Shown: positions 44,553 to 55,533 of the stretch, one piece after another
How the letters are laid out: the number at the start of each line of letters is the position of its first letter
Position numbering within the stretch: position 1 is the stretch's first letter
From: Actinernus sp. WN-2022
Taxonomy: Eukaryota; Cnidaria; Anthozoa; Actiniaria; Actinernidae
Reading direction: 5' to 3'
Assembly: GCA_030867875.1 (NCBI GenBank)
Contig: JAOWCC010001634.1
Location: forward strand, 97,443,321 to 97,507,320
Length of the DNA stretch: 64,000 nt
Program-made: the position numbers and the translations under genes
The notes under the pieces: generated by a model
Database searches by the model: none
The model's input: only the letters and a program-made list of their open reading frames with translations
Told to the model about the DNA's origin: nothing

Positions 44553-44847
44553 TTAAAGGGGCTATGTCATGGTACTGCGCATGTATCGAGTAATCGCTCG
44601 GTTGGTGGCTTTAATTGGATACAAATAGTTAAACTTCCCTCCTTCAATGCATGATTGAAGGCGTTTCATTGTATTCCTTGGAGACTGTTTATATACACTG
44701 TTTGTTGGTCATTTATGCATATTAGTTTTGATTTTAAGCATCCCACATGGCCGGGAGGTTCGGTAGGTCATATAAAAAACGGTGGAAATTACAGTTTCGA
44801 TTCCGGCCCGGAACGCGAAGCCTATTACCGTGACACAGCCCCTTTAA
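44553..44847 (+). mobile_element. MITE with TTAAAGGGGCT ends (second copy)
   Basis: Same family as 4217-4512, opposite orientation. The ends are TTAAAGGGGCTATGTCATGG and CCGTGACACAGCCCCTTTAA. Confidence 0.85.
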
Positions 44848-44989
44848 ACAACTTTATTTCAATGATTCTTACCTCTTTACAACTTATACCCTTTCTTCTT
44901 TATTCTTAGTTTTTACATTCTTAAATAAATATAATTGTGTAGTGATTGTGCAAAAGGAATAGGTATTTTGTAGGAAACAGTCAGTTATA

Positions 44990-45215
44990 CATTACTTCAA
45001 TAACGAATGGATTGAGCTCCTGATCCCTGATTGGAAAGGCTTTACTGCATGGCAAAAGTCCTTCAAAAACTGTTTTAGAAAGATCTACAATCGATTGGAG
45101 GTGGAAAATAGCATTTACATACTAGATTTTGCTAATAACACTACCGATCTGGTACACGGGCCTTAATTTGTTTGCCATCCAGAAAACCACGTGATTGCAT
45201 TCCCGCAAAAGGCAT
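44990..45215 (+). repeat. Dispersed family member with a single 76-bp unit
   Basis: It begins CAGTCAGTTATACATTACTT then CAATAACGAATGGATTGAGC (one unit of the 23473 array), then CGATTGGAGGTGGAAAATAG and the GCCATCCAG..CACGTGATTG end. It shows the ancestral one-unit structure. Confidence 0.85.
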
Positions 45216-45750
45216 ATATAAACAGGGAGATGTCCCTCGTGTGTGCAATGATTGATGCACTTTCTAACAAACTAATATCGCAGTGTGACCACATCAAGGC
45301 CGCCAAGCAAATTTTAAAACATTAACCAATCACATTGTATCTGGACAATGAAATGGTCAACAAATTTAAATTTTCATGGCAGGTTGTTAGAAATTGTACA
45401 GTTAAATTTACGATACTTTACCGTGGTATGTCCTCGATCTTATTTACCACATTTTCGTCATCGCATGCTCGAAATTGTCGTGGATTTCACAAAAAAATAC
45501 GTAACCTACCGTGGTATGTTCTCTTATTTCCAATGACAATCTGCCAATCAGAAAAAGAGAACCTTGGCAGTTCTTGTAATATGATTCATCCAGCTCTTCA
45601 TCTTGGCTTTTGGTTTATAAAAGAAAAGCATGCACTTGAAAATCAAGGTCCATTGAAGCAGTTGATGTTTTATTTAACTGATTTCATTTTTCTGTGCATT
45701 GTCCTTACACAGATGACGTCGCGTAATGAGAACAGCGAAACGCACATCTG

Positions 45751-46446
45751 GCCCCGGTTGTTCAAAGGGTGGATAAGTTATCCAGTGCGGGATAAGTGCT
45801 ATCCAGCGGATAAAACCGCTATCCACTGGATAGTTATCCACCGTATAAAAAGTGGTTGCACAAAACCTGGAGAGCGTCGCGGATAGCTATCTAATGGATA
45901 AATCGCTATCCAGTGTGCAACTGCTAAATGGTTTCCAGTTGCCATGCTAAAATGTATGACCTTGTTCAGTTCTCGCTCGCGCGCACAACAATGGCGGGAA
46001 ACACTGAGCCAGAGCCGATTAAGAGGAACAGAAAACGTCATTTTACCGCTACTGAGTGTAAAACGTGGATGGTTGCAGATAAAGGATGGTTTTTGGGGGT
46101 TTCAGGAGAAATATCATCCGCCACAAGGCCAACAATGTATGTAATTCCAGCTCTACCAAAACGGTATCTTGCTTTAAGTTCACCTTCTGTGTACGCTGCT
46201 AATGGCTCTATTTCTCTACGGTAAACTCTTGCTCTTCTAGGTGGATTGAAATCTTCTAAGTTGTTATTTAAAAAATGAAGTCTACGTCAGCAGCCATGTT
46301 TGTTTTCTACATTTTTATTCGGTGGATAAAAAGGTATCGCTATCCGTACTTTGTGCAACCAAACTTATCCAGTGGATAAATTTTATCCGCTGGATAAGGA
46401 GTTATCCGATGGATAGCGAGTTATCCACCCTTTGAACAACGGGGCC
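45751..46446. mobile_element. Internally deleted PIF/Harbinger transposon
   Basis: The inverted ends GCCCCGGTTGTTCAAAGGGT (left) and ACCCTTTGAACAACGGGGC (right) are flanked by CTG, a 3-bp duplication as in Harbinger. Subterminal GGATA/TATCC motifs recur many times. On the plus strand, 45991 opens MAGNTEPEPIKRNRKRHFTA, resembling the start of the Harbinger Myb/SANT-like protein. On the minus strand, 46270-46060 encodes a Harbinger transposase N-terminus (REIEPLAAYTEGELKARYRF, GRAGITYIVGLVADDISPET). The two frames meet head-on at about 46060-46075, where the middle of the element is missing. A frameshift lies in a T run near the transposase start. Confidence 0.85.
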
Positions 46447-46869
46447 TGTACTCTAATAACATATGGCTATCGACCAATCAGCGCGCGTTTGATTGTTTAT
46501 TGTACATCTACCTTATGCTTTCAAGATAGACGTCTGCATGGACAAGTTTTATAAAACACTTTCAACTAGATAAATAATGATAATTAAAAGTGTACTCAAT
46601 GATGCAGAAAATGTCAAAACCACATAATCCCCCCACCCCAGCCCCCTGCATTTTCCCTAGGGAAAATCTTTGGAAGATGGCCCAGCCAGCTTCTTCCAGA
46701 TTAAATTAATTTGTTTAAAACAATACAATTTTATTTTACAAATTGGGTGTGTCAATAATGAGCCAAATTACTGTCAGCGGTAAACTACATGTATTAAAAC
46801 CAATCTGATACACTGACAGAAACCCTAACCACTTCGAAAACTCAACCTTGGTACGGTGATTATTCACTC

Positions 46870-46955
46870 GTCACCCGGTGGCCATCTTCGATTCAAAGCG
46901 AGGCAAAAACAAAGGATTGCCTCGCTTGGAATCCAAGATGGCCACCAGGTGAAAA
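46870..46955. repeat. Palindrome
   Basis: GGTGGCCATCTTCGATTCAA then GCGAGGCA is followed by TGCCTCGCTTGGAATCCAAG then ATGGCCACC. It is a short foldback element. Confidence 0.85.
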
Positions 46956-47106
46956 GCGTGAATTTAATGTGAATTTAATAAACTGTTGCAATCACGATAT
47001 TAACATATACATATGCAATATTCTACTGTTCTATTTTCCTAAAGTATTTCTATCTGCGCAGAGTAAATAGAGAAAATATGGTGCCGAATTACACACTAAA
47101 TTCCTG

Positions 47107-47244
47107 GACCTGGTTGTTCTAAGCAAGGGTAACTTTATCCCTGGGATAGCGCTAAATCTGTCATTGTAATCTGTACAGTTTACCCTCGGGGTAGCGATTT
47201 AACCCTGGGGTAGCGCTTGTACCCTTGCTTCGAACAACCAGGTC
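47107..47244. mobile_element. MITE with GACCTGGTTGTTC ends, CTG duplication
   Basis: GACCTGGTTGTTCTAAGCAA then GGGT is mirrored by ACCCTTGCTTCGAACAACCA then GGTC. CTG flanks both sides (47104-47106, 47245-47247). The TTGTTC in the ends and the 3-bp CTG duplication suggest the same superfamily as 45751-46446. Confidence 0.88.
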
Positions 47245-47483
47245 CTGACGTTCAATGAAAGGAGTTCATTAATGTCTTGCTTTGCTATTTACGCCGTGGA
47301 CTTTAAAAATAAATAAAACAGAAGTACTTCTACAAGCCTTCAGTGAAGTTGCTGAATTTAGCTGATTCCTCAGGGAAGCCATTTAAATGTATTTTCCGGA
47401 GGAAGACATTGAATGATGATTGGATGAAACTGGTTTTCCTGTCAGATGCTACAAAACTAGCAATTGAAGACAAGAACACCTAA

Positions 47484-47721
47484 GGGGTGAACCATTAGAA
47501 ATCAGGGGGCCAAAAAAATAATTTGTGCAACGAAAAATGGGCCCAAAACATTCTCTGCAAGAACTTGTTTACTAAAAAAAATTCAGTGAAAAACAAGTGT
47601 GCAGAGCTCGCATAGTGCAAAATATTTAAATCGGGGCAGAGCTAAAAAGGCCAAAAACAATTTCCATGTCCAAAATAATTACCACCCCTCCCCCTTCCGC
47701 CTGATTTCTAGTGGTCCACCC
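47484..47721. mobile_element. MITE with GGGTGRACCAYTAG ends, TAA duplication
   Basis: Left GGGGTGAACCATTAGAAATC and right GATTTCTAGTGGTCCACCC are near-complements. TAA flanks both sides, as in PIF/Harbinger. It lies just downstream of the TMEM104 stop, probably in or next to its 3' UTR. Confidence 0.82.
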
Positions 47722-47764
47722 TAAAGTAATGATTTCAATTATGCGCGAAGTGCACATCAATATT

Positions 47765-48501
47765 CTACTTCTTCGTGATTATATGATAGGTAGTTACCAA
47801 TACAATACAGACCACCGCCCAAGTGCATACAAAATATATCCACGATCTTTGACGAAACACTGAACGATGCTTGTTGTCATAGCATCCGAGTAGATTTCTT
47901 AACTTTTTGCGCCCGCAGTATACTAGTGTGGCTGGTATTACGTATTGGACCCCAGTTCCCGCGTACGAGCCTGTTATCCCGACCAGAACCTCTAAATTTT
48001 GAGTCGCGAAGGCGACAATTATGGGAGGGAGTATAGTGATGAGAGGGAACACGATTCTATCCACAGCCCAGGGGTACGGCCTTCCTTCCCGGTAAAACAG
48101 GTTTTTCAGGTTATCCCTGAGAGTGCCCGAGATAATTGGGAAGTTCGTGCTCAAGGTGAAAACTGGGAATAGGGCTAAGTAGTAGCGGACGAAGTCGTTT
48201 TTATAGGTCCAGAAGTTTAAGGTGTAGAGGTCGTCTAAGTTCTCGTAGGCAAAGAAAGCCGAGAAAGATAAAAGGGAGTAAAATAGAAGAACTATCGTGT
48301 AGTCGAGCGTGAAAAGTAGGCTGATACGGGACTTGTTCTTCATTGGCGTGATGAGCGAGGGTAGAGAATGCTGACACATGAACGAGTACACGCACACGCC
48401 AAACAGGTTAGGCACACCGGTAAAGTCTGCGACGCTGATATGATCGCTCCGTTTAACCTCACCAACTCGTACCAAAGCGAGCACGATCATCAAGGTAAAA
48501 G
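47765..48501 (-). CDS. TMEM104: TMEM104 last exon: C-terminal membrane half
   Basis: The exon follows the acceptor TTTTTTCCAACAG (minus strand), enters in phase 1 and ends with TAG at 47765. It encodes about 245 residues with several hydrophobic helices. Highly conserved TMEM104 strings are visible: FTLMIVLALVRVGE, NLFGVCVYSFMCQHSLPSLI, LFPVFTLSTNFPII, YPWAVDRIVFPLITILPPII and ITGSYAGTGVQYVIPA. It ends with a final helix and ITKK. The frame is intact, so the gene is probably functional. The upstream residues FFPTA in the longer open frame are intron translation; the acceptor places the start at 48501. Confidence 0.95.
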
Positions 48502-49119
48502 CTGTTGGAAAAAATGGCAAGAATTAATATAAGCCTCGGTGAAACGGTTCAATTTCGGTCCCTGGGGCCAAGACTATTTCCATGACAACATCATGATTTG
48601 CATAATGACGTGTATTTTCCTTAGTATCATACATAGTTGGTTAAAACAACTGGAACTTTCTGGAATATTCTTCATTTTGTGATTTGTCTTCAGGCTGTGT
48701 CAACCGTTTGACGTCACGTACCACCTAATTTGCATATTCCAAAACCTGAACATCTCCGGAACGAGACGAGATACATGTATTGACAAACGGAGATCGCCAT
48801 TCTTCTTCAATTCGAAAGTACTTTCAAATGAGATCTTAATTTTAAAAACCGTTGGATGAGTACTACATCTTATTTTTCACATGACTCGGTCTTCTTTATT
48901 CTTTCAGGGGAATATATCTCATATTCACCTCAGTTTCTTTGTTCTTTGCGGGAAATACATGTATATATTTCCCTTGCATTTTAACAATGATTTAACATAT
49001 ATTCCCCTTGCTTTTAAGATATATTCCTCTCGACCTATTCCCTCACACTTTTCCTAGTAATTAGAACTACCGAGTGACGTACTCTTTACGTATGGAGAAG
49101 TAAAGGAGAAGATGGAAAA

Positions 49120-49204
49120 AAGGCATGTGTTGCGACCCGGAACTCGAACCCTCGATCCACTGCTTTCACGCTCTTGGTTTCTAGTCTGCTGCCCTATCCA
49201 CTAC
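49120..49204 (-). ncRNA. tRNA-derived SINE head in TMEM104 intron
   Basis: On the minus strand, GTAGTGGATAGGGCAGCAGA (A-box region) and GAGGGTTCGAGTTCC (B box) are spaced as in a tRNA, followed by TTTTTT. The acceptor ends do not pair, so this is a pol III-promoter relic rather than a tRNA gene. Confidence 0.5.
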
Positions 49205-49412
49205 AAAATTCAATTGAAGAGGTCGAGCTGAAACCAATTGTAGCCAAAACGAATAGGTTGGATGCATCGTACAATGATAGGTTAATTACTTTAGATATAT
49301 TTTCATTTTATTATCGGCAGAAAAGACTTTACGTTTGTCACCTTTTTGGATTTTCATCATTCTATGACCTATGTTATAATGTTAGAAAAACTAACAAATA
49401 CTGAAAAACTGT

Positions 49413-49526
49413 CATCGCATGGCTCTAGATGTTCTACTGGCTTACTTAACCATCGCATGGCTCTAGATGTTCTACTGGCTTACCTAACCATCGCATGGCT
49501 CTAGATGTTCTACTGGCTTACCTAAC
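49413..49526 (-). repeat. 38-bp tandem repeat spanning a splice donor
   Basis: Copies start at 49413, 49451 and 49489, with the fourth, exon-derived start at 49527, exactly 38 bp apart. Each contains, on the minus strand, GCGATGGTTAG|GTAAGCC. That is the last codons of the TMEM104 exon plus its 5' splice site. Three extra donor copies therefore follow the real one. Confidence 0.93.
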
Positions 49527-49615
49527 CATCGCATGACTGTAGTCCCGAGTTGCATATACTTCGTCTTCTGTATGTTAAAGAACGAAAATGGGCCCAGAGT
49601 CAGCGTGAAGATCAA
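49522..49615 (-). CDS. TMEM104: TMEM104 exon (FTLTLGPFSFFNIQKTKYMQ)
   Basis: This 94-nt exon lies between the acceptor GTTTTGCAG and the donor TTAG|GTAAGC, phase 0 to 1. It encodes LIFTLTLGPFSFFNIQKTKY then MQLGTTVMRWL, matching the TMEM104 segment with GPFTFF..QKTKYLQ and MRW. It bridges the 50783 exon (ending RIYL) and the last exon in phase. It is too short to stand out as an open frame; homology and phase decide it. Confidence 0.92.
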
Positions 49616-50782
49616 CTGCAAAACCAAACAAACAGCTTGTTTAAAGAGGCTGTCTCACGGTGACAGGCCTTTATATTCCCAGTTGGGACCAGACAGTTAT
49701 GTCTATAGCGATTTGCATTATGAATTTATGTGCCAGAGGCTTGAAGTAATAAAAGGAGAGGAGAAAGAAGAAAATGAAGAGTCTCCGGTGTTATCCATTG
49801 AGAATCTCACTTCCATGTTAACGAACCTCGTCCGTGATTGGATAATCTGGATGTAACGGTAACTTTCACTGTCTTATGGCTCAGCAAAACCGGTTTGACG
49901 TGTTTTATTGATTTGAAACTCAGCACACGGAAGTGAGATTATTAACGGATTACACCTGCAACGAACTGACGAATATCGCGCACGTGACATGGCACCTATC
50001 TTTCGACTTTCGGATGATAACTCGGCGGTGGTTGTCGAGCTTCGTTTGCGCGTGCCATTGGCGACGACATAACCCGAGGTGGAAACTCATCTCCGCCATA
50101 TTTACGGACAAAATCTTGACTACTAATTTTTCACAATCTGTCGCGTTTCTCGAGCCAAAAACGTTTTTTCTTAGAAGAACAGTGTAGCTTAAAGATATAA
50201 GATATGTGTTAAATAAGCTTTATCTTGGTGGCATTAAAAGGCAATTTCCCTTTAGTTACGATTTTTAATCTATAACTTTTTGGATGGAAAAGGAGAAATC
50301 AGTAATTTCGACGCCACAGTCACGTGACCTGATCATGCTATAGAAATTATGTATATGATATTGTGAACTAACTAATATCAAGTAGTAGACTTACTATTGC
50401 ATAATGATACATCAGCTGAACTTGTACGTATGACGTATGTACATATACATACTCACATACACATACATGTATACACGGATACATGAATATACATAAATGT
50501 ATGGAACATCCTCAAGAAGCCGCTCATAAATTATAGGACATGTTCGACTTACCGTATTCCAGAATAAGAATATATGTAATAGTCCGGTTCTGGAAATCAC
50601 TGGTGCAGGCACGTTTTGCACTGTAAGCTACAAATGTTTGCCGACATGTGATATTCATGATACATTTTGTAGTATTTCAGTGGCTAAGAAATTCCGATAC
50701 AAGCAATTTGTAGTGAGATCATTCTGTGAATACGGTCAATCAAACGCACCCTTAATGATGTGTGAAGTTGTAGATAATTTAC

Positions 50783-50924
50783 CAGATATATCCTATAGAC
50801 ATTGATATCAGTGATCGAGCCCCAACACTGTGTGGAATCAGCTGCAGTAACGTTGATCCAGCGTGTGACATTACCAGGGCTTATCTTGGGTGCACGTGTG
50901 TGCACATCCTCGTCATATCCACCA
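50783..50924 (-). CDS. TMEM104: TMEM104 exon (luminal loop, CWG..VYRIYL)
   Basis: This 142-nt exon lies between the acceptor TTTTTGTCGTAG and the donor CTG|GTAAAT, phase 2 to 0. It encodes GGYDEDVHTRAPKISPGNVT then an N-glycosylation-rich loop and CWGSITDINVYRIYL. The CWG...YRIYL string is the TMEM104 signature between two helices. With the preceding exon it makes a split Cys codon (ISC), matching the conserved cysteine. Confidence 0.92.
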
Positions 50925-51139
50925 CTACGACAAAAACAACAACAATTATATCGATACTCTCACATATAGATAGATACATGTATAATCAGTGGCGTAGCAG
51001 GGGGGGGGGGATTTGTCTCCCTCTACCCAGTCCCAGAAGAGAGATTGATGGAAATCATCAATGAAAATGTCCCAGAATTCATCATTTTGACCTCCCCAAC
51101 TTTCAGGACCTCCCTACAGCCCTGCTTATAATACACGTA

Positions 51140-51290
51140 ATATGTATAATAAAAAATAAGTAACTAAGATATTAGTTTTTAGTATAGATATTAGTATAAT
51201 AAAAAATAAGTAACTAAGATATTAGTTATTAGTATAGATATTAGTATAATACAAATTAAGTAACTAATATATTAGTGCAGATTTCGATTG
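51140..51290. repeat. 50-bp tandem repeat, about 2.7 copies, in TMEM104 intron
   Basis: TATAATAAAAAATAAGTAAC then TAAGATATTAGT recurs at 51145, 51195 and 51245. It is AT-rich with no coding content. Confidence 0.9.
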
Positions 51291-51626
51291 AGTGTCGAAA
51301 GCAATCCGCGATTGTTTTGGCTTTGCGTTTGCTCTGTTTTCCTATTGAGCACCAAATAATGTTCCCAGGAAGAAACTACATTGTAAGAAGTACTTTTTTC
51401 TAGACTTTTGTGTTGGTTTACTAACATGTACCTCATAGCTTCTGGTTATAAATCTCAGGTATGTAGATATAGCCAGGAAACGGACCATTTTCCTGGCTGA
51501 ATTGTTTTCAATAACTGCCTGGCTTTGAAGCAGAAGATACGCAAAGAATATGATCCAATGGCCCTTCTATAACTACGCTTGGCGTTGTGTCTCTTAACAT
51601 TATCTGTATCATTCCTTGAATCTTAC

Positions 51627-51726
51627 CATGATATTTGAGTGAGAGACTTCGGCACAGCAGCGGCGTAAATTGCAAGGTCCCCATACAAGTAAATAACAAG
51701 ACACAAATAGAATAACCGCTGTCCAA
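51627..51726 (-). CDS. TMEM104: TMEM104 exon (YLYGDLAIYAAAVP)
   Basis: This 100-nt exon runs from the acceptor AATTTTTTCCAG to the donor TCATG|GTAAGA, phase 1 to 2. It encodes GQRLFYLCLVIYLYGDLAIY then AAAVPKSLTQIS, nearly identical to the TMEM104 core helix (YLYGDLAIYAAAVP). The stop-free frame reported on other phases here is a shadow. It joins both neighbours with whole codons restored. Confidence 0.94.
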
Positions 51727-52122
51727 CTGGAAAAAATTAAGAGTTATTAAAGCAACACATCAGACAACATGCAGGGAAAAAGTGATTTTTAATGACTATT
51801 ACACTGCGCAACTCGAGTGAATTTCGTATATCAAATTCAGAGCTTGGCAGTGGCAGTAACGTACTTGAGCTGTTAAATAATTATTGTTAGTAATTGCTCC
51901 TTTATTGCACAGGGTATTAACATATACTCAAAGTTCAAGACTGAGCAGAACAGCATTGAGAAATTGCAGCACAGCAGAACAGCACAAGAACCTGCACACT
52001 GGAGAGAACACAGTCATCAGAACAATGCTCTGGAGAGAACACAGTCATCGCATGACTCCGAAACTGGGTAAAAATCCTGAAAGCCTTCAGAGCAATCAAT
52101 AAAATAGTACACTTGTACGTAC

Positions 52123-52153
52123 TTTTGTTGAAGAACATCTTGGCCATTTGCCC
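52123..52153 (-). CDS. TMEM104: TMEM104 micro-exon (GQMAKMFFNK)
   Basis: A 31-nt exon between the acceptor TATTGACACAG and the donor AAAA|GTACGT encodes GQMAKMFFNK, matching the TMEM104 MGQMA..FFNK motif. It completes the VEM|GQM join with the 52541 exon and supplies the first base of the Ile codon of the next exon. Confidence 0.9.
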
Positions 52154-52540
52154 CTGTGTCAATAGGAATAAAGAATAAATCATAGTTACAGAAGCGATCT
52201 ATATATACGGGAGGAGCCCATTTTTGTCAAAAAACGAAGGAGGCCTGCAAAGCTGAGGTTTCCCCTTTTTGGCAAAGATGGGATTTCAATAATAACAGCT
52301 GGCAGCCAGCAAAATTTGCCATCTAATCTGGATATTTGTGCTGGTTTAATACTTTACCCAGACAAAGTGAGGAATGCTATTGAAAATGGAAGGATTCAAT
52401 AAGTAATGCGATTTTTCCGGGTACTTTACAGATATTCTACACGTAGTTAATATGTGAAACTTATTGAAGACCTTGCACGTATTACCTTTTTGTATACCCA
52501 CATAAAAAAGTATAAACATCAGATTACATATATGCTGTAC

Positions 52541-52599
52541 CATTTCTACTCGAGTTGTGATTTCATATAAGCTCATCTCAATATTAGCTTTGCTGCAAT
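52541..52599 (-). CDS. TMEM104: TMEM104 exon (SLYEITTRVEM)
   Basis: This 59-nt exon lies between the acceptor AATCTTCACAG and the donor AAATG|GTACAG, phase 1 to 0. It encodes CSKANIEMSLYEITTRVEM; EIT.RVEM is the conserved stretch before GQMA in TMEM104. The acceptor choice (52600/52601) is the one that joins in phase with the 55446 exon. Confidence 0.88.
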
Positions 52600-52705
52600 C
52601 TGTGAAGATTTAATTTAGAAACTATTTTAAATTAATAATGGATTAATACATAAATCACTATTATCGATTTGAGCAAGCATATATATTGCCTTGTTGCACT
52701 ACATA

Positions 52706-52769
52706 CAGTCCTTGTCAAATGTTTTTCACACCGTACGAACCACATGTGAAAAACCTTTGTCAGGGACTG
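52706..52769. mobile_element. 64-bp mini Tc1/mariner-like MITE
   Basis: CAGTCCTTGTCAAATGTTTT then TCACA is mirrored by TGTGAAAAACCTTTGTCAGG then GACTG. TA lies directly on both sides. Confidence 0.85.
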
Positions 52770-52785
52770 TAGTTTGTATTGTTAA

Positions 52786-53300
52786 AGTACACCTAACCCT
52801 TGCTGCAATTTTGTATGTATGAATTATTTTGTTTTGAGTACTTCTGTGAAGAAAGGTTTGGTTTACAGAAAAGACTCTATATTCTACGCTTGTTTGAAAT
52901 CGTGAAAATTTGACCTTTCCTGACCCATGACCGCGTAAGTTAAAGCCTGGGTCGATCCCTGCGTGGGTAGACATCTATTTATAGAGAATATATACACAGT
53001 TTGTGAGTTGTTAGTAAAGAAAAAAGTCATTTACTCAACATTTCAAGTACATGTATTTCTTCAAATTATTGCAAAGTCGAATTAATTAGATGATGCAGTC
53101 TACCCAGGAATCGACCCAGGTTTTTACTTTCTACGCGGCCATGGATCAGGAAAGTTAACATATTCACGATTTCAAACAAGCGTAGAATGCATAGAGTATT
53201 CTCTGTTAACAAAAAACTTTCTTCACAGAAGTACATACTCAAAACGTTTCGAAAGTTCATAGCTATAAATATTGCAGGAAGGGTTAGGTGCACTTTAATA
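52786..53300. mobile_element. MITE with arms of about 190 bp in TMEM104 intron
   Basis: The left arm 52786-52975 (AAAGTACACCTAACCCTTGC ... TGACCGCGTAAGTTAAAGCC) is the complement of 53092-53298 (TGCAGTCTACCCAGGAATCG ... AAGGGTTAGGTGCACTTTAA). A solo arm of the same family lies at 27775-27955. Confidence 0.88.
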
Positions 53301-54551
53301 CACCAATGTGTCTTATTTAAAATATTAATTAATACGTATATATATGCAATCGCATGGAACCATTAATCACGCGTGTTTTCAAACTTTTCACCAAATTGCC
53401 CGATGTCGCGAAGTTGACCTACCTATGAACTTTCTGTTGTCATGAAATTGAATCCTTATTTGTTTGCTTTTTGGAACAGAAATGCACACGAGTCACGAGC
53501 TGAAAATTATCGGCAAACTCTGACCAGTGAAAAATCTGTTGCTAAGGAACCAACTTCCAATCAGACGTCCGTAATCAGGCCCTTGATTAAGAAAAAAATG
53601 CCCTGCTCGTAAACCAATCAGAATCCAGTAATCATGCCCACTATATGATAAACATGGTTATCACACATGTAGTAAATTATTGAAAAACTCCGAGCACATA
53701 GCCTGGGCCTAGTGGATTTCCCTACTAAATTGGTTTAACGATTTGCCTAATGGGCAAGGACTATTGTTATACATATGTATATATGTACATGTAAGATGCC
53801 CATGTAATCAACTACATAATCATAATAATCAATATACCATAAATACCCGGGTATACATGTACATGTATACATATAAGCCACACCAGAAGCCCATTATGGC
53901 ATTACCAGGCCACACCCATGTATAGGTTCATAAATGCTTACAAGAACGTTTTCAAGGAACCTCATTTCTTGAAGTACGAGATACATACATGTAGCAAGGT
54001 TTTATGGTGGAATGTAAATCACTCCAGAATTATTCTACTTTTATTCACCCATTCTCTAACAACATTTTCAAGGAACCTACAATCAAGGACAAAAATGTTG
54101 GGACAGTCGACAAAAATACTATTATATGAAAATAAAAATACTAGACACAAAGTTAAAACAGCTGCAGCTTTCCAAACCCAGGCATATGCAGTCCCCCTGT
54201 TTCAATGTTGGCCATGAGTTAATTTCCAGATTGAACATGTACATAATATACATGCACAAGTACATTGAAGGGGGAGTAATTGGGGGTTAATTTAAAGGAC
54301 AGTCTCTAAAAGTGACCAGTACCCCAAATCACTTTGTCCAAGATTGTAGCATTAGCTTTTCTGGTGGAACTAATGCATGCATGTGTCCAAGTTCATGGTC
54401 TACCAGCTTGGATGTTCAAGGTGGGGACTGTGGTATTTAAGGTGAGTCGAGAGTAGTATGTACAGAATATATGAATGTAGTGGGGAGTGTGTGTGGAGTA
54501 AAAGCAGGCCCCCACCAGCTGTAAGCTGTAAACACTAGCCTGCTATAACAA

Positions 54552-54582
<31 letters not shown>
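53301..54582. other. TMEM104 intron, no further exon
   Basis: ACATGTACATGT-rich stretches (53800-53880) and a T run of 28 or more bases near 54550-54578 are visible. No splice-bounded TMEM104-like exon was found. Confidence 0.5.
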
Positions 54583-55175
54583 TACAGCCTGAGAAGACAG
54601 CCGACTCTAGATCTACATGTATTCCTTTGTTCTTTCAGCGGCTAGGAAAGCAAAATGTCTAGGTACGTTTATGACCGTCAAAACATGTATAAAGTTATCA
54701 AAAGGCAAAAGTCAATTGGCCTATATCATTATGACGTCAAATCAAAACAATCTATTGTTTAAACGCTAAGGATCACGGTCGTGGGAGGGGGACAAAACAG
54801 CAACAACACAAAAGGAAATCGCTATCAAATGCATTTTGTAGAACGTAGAATAGCGGTAACAGCCACCAAATAAGGTAAATATTGTGGGATGAACATTGAT
54901 ATGTAGCTTATATCTGGAAACCAGACAATTCGAAGTTAAATTTTCCTCAGCAGAGGAGATTTAGTTCAAAACTCTATTGTTCAAGTCGATTCTGTCCCCA
55001 TCATAAACAAGCCATGACGTCATAATGATATAGGGTAATTGAGCATGCTGTATTAAATATATGGCTATCTGCTACGTCATCATGCAGTGAGTATGGAATG
55101 TTCTGGCTCGTTGCTCAGACATCTCTCTCGCAGGGATGCAGTGAGGAGCGATAAGACTCTGTCTTCTCAGGTTAG
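54583..55175. mobile_element. MITE-like inverted repeat in TMEM104 intron
   Basis: CCTGAGAAGACAG at the left is mirrored by CTGTCTTCTCAGG at the right. Inner segments also pair (GCCTATATCATTATGACGTC with TGACGTCATAATGATATAGG). The arms are discontinuous, so the outer limits are approximate. Confidence 0.6.
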
Positions 55176-55445
55176 TATTTATTGTCAGTAATAAGAGATT
55201 ATTCTATCAATTCCTACCGAAGTAATAATTATGTTACTTATATAGAGATAGGTCCGATAATAATTATTATTCAGTCATTTTCCATATACACGTACTAGAT
55301 TACATTTGAATCATCACAGCCATCATCATCATCTGATTTCAATCAATCTTGTAATCATGCATGCATTGAAGTGCTCATGTATCAACGTCTCTATTAATTT
55401 TACGCCGATATGATAAATATTTACAACTTGCTATATTGTACTTAC

Positions 55446-55533
55446 TAAGCAATGGCTCTATCTCATGATCAGCGATATCACTTCTTGATATAGATTCACT
55501 GCCATTGTTGGCTTTACATGTATCATTAATCTC
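55446..55533 (-). CDS. TMEM104: TMEM104 exon (acidic cytoplasmic linker)
   Basis: This 88-nt exon lies between the acceptor GTTATTCTAG and the donor CTTA|GTAAGT, phase 0 to 1. It encodes EINDTCKANNGSESISRSDI then ADHEIEPLL. TMEM104 has a Ser/Asp/Glu-rich, poorly conserved linker at this place between the second helix and the EIT.RVEM motif. The call rests on strong splice sites and exact phase fit to both neighbours rather than sequence identity. Confidence 0.8.

Noticed and set aside
45335..45886. 183-codon frame before the Harbinger element
   Set aside because: No recognisable domain, runs into the transposon end, and no splice or start context supports it.
50529..50620. Exon-like segment on the minus strand with a GTAAGT donor inside TMEM104
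   Set aside because: A partial reading joins the last exon, but the true segment with the conserved QKTKY and MRW motifs is at 49522-49615 and fits all phases.
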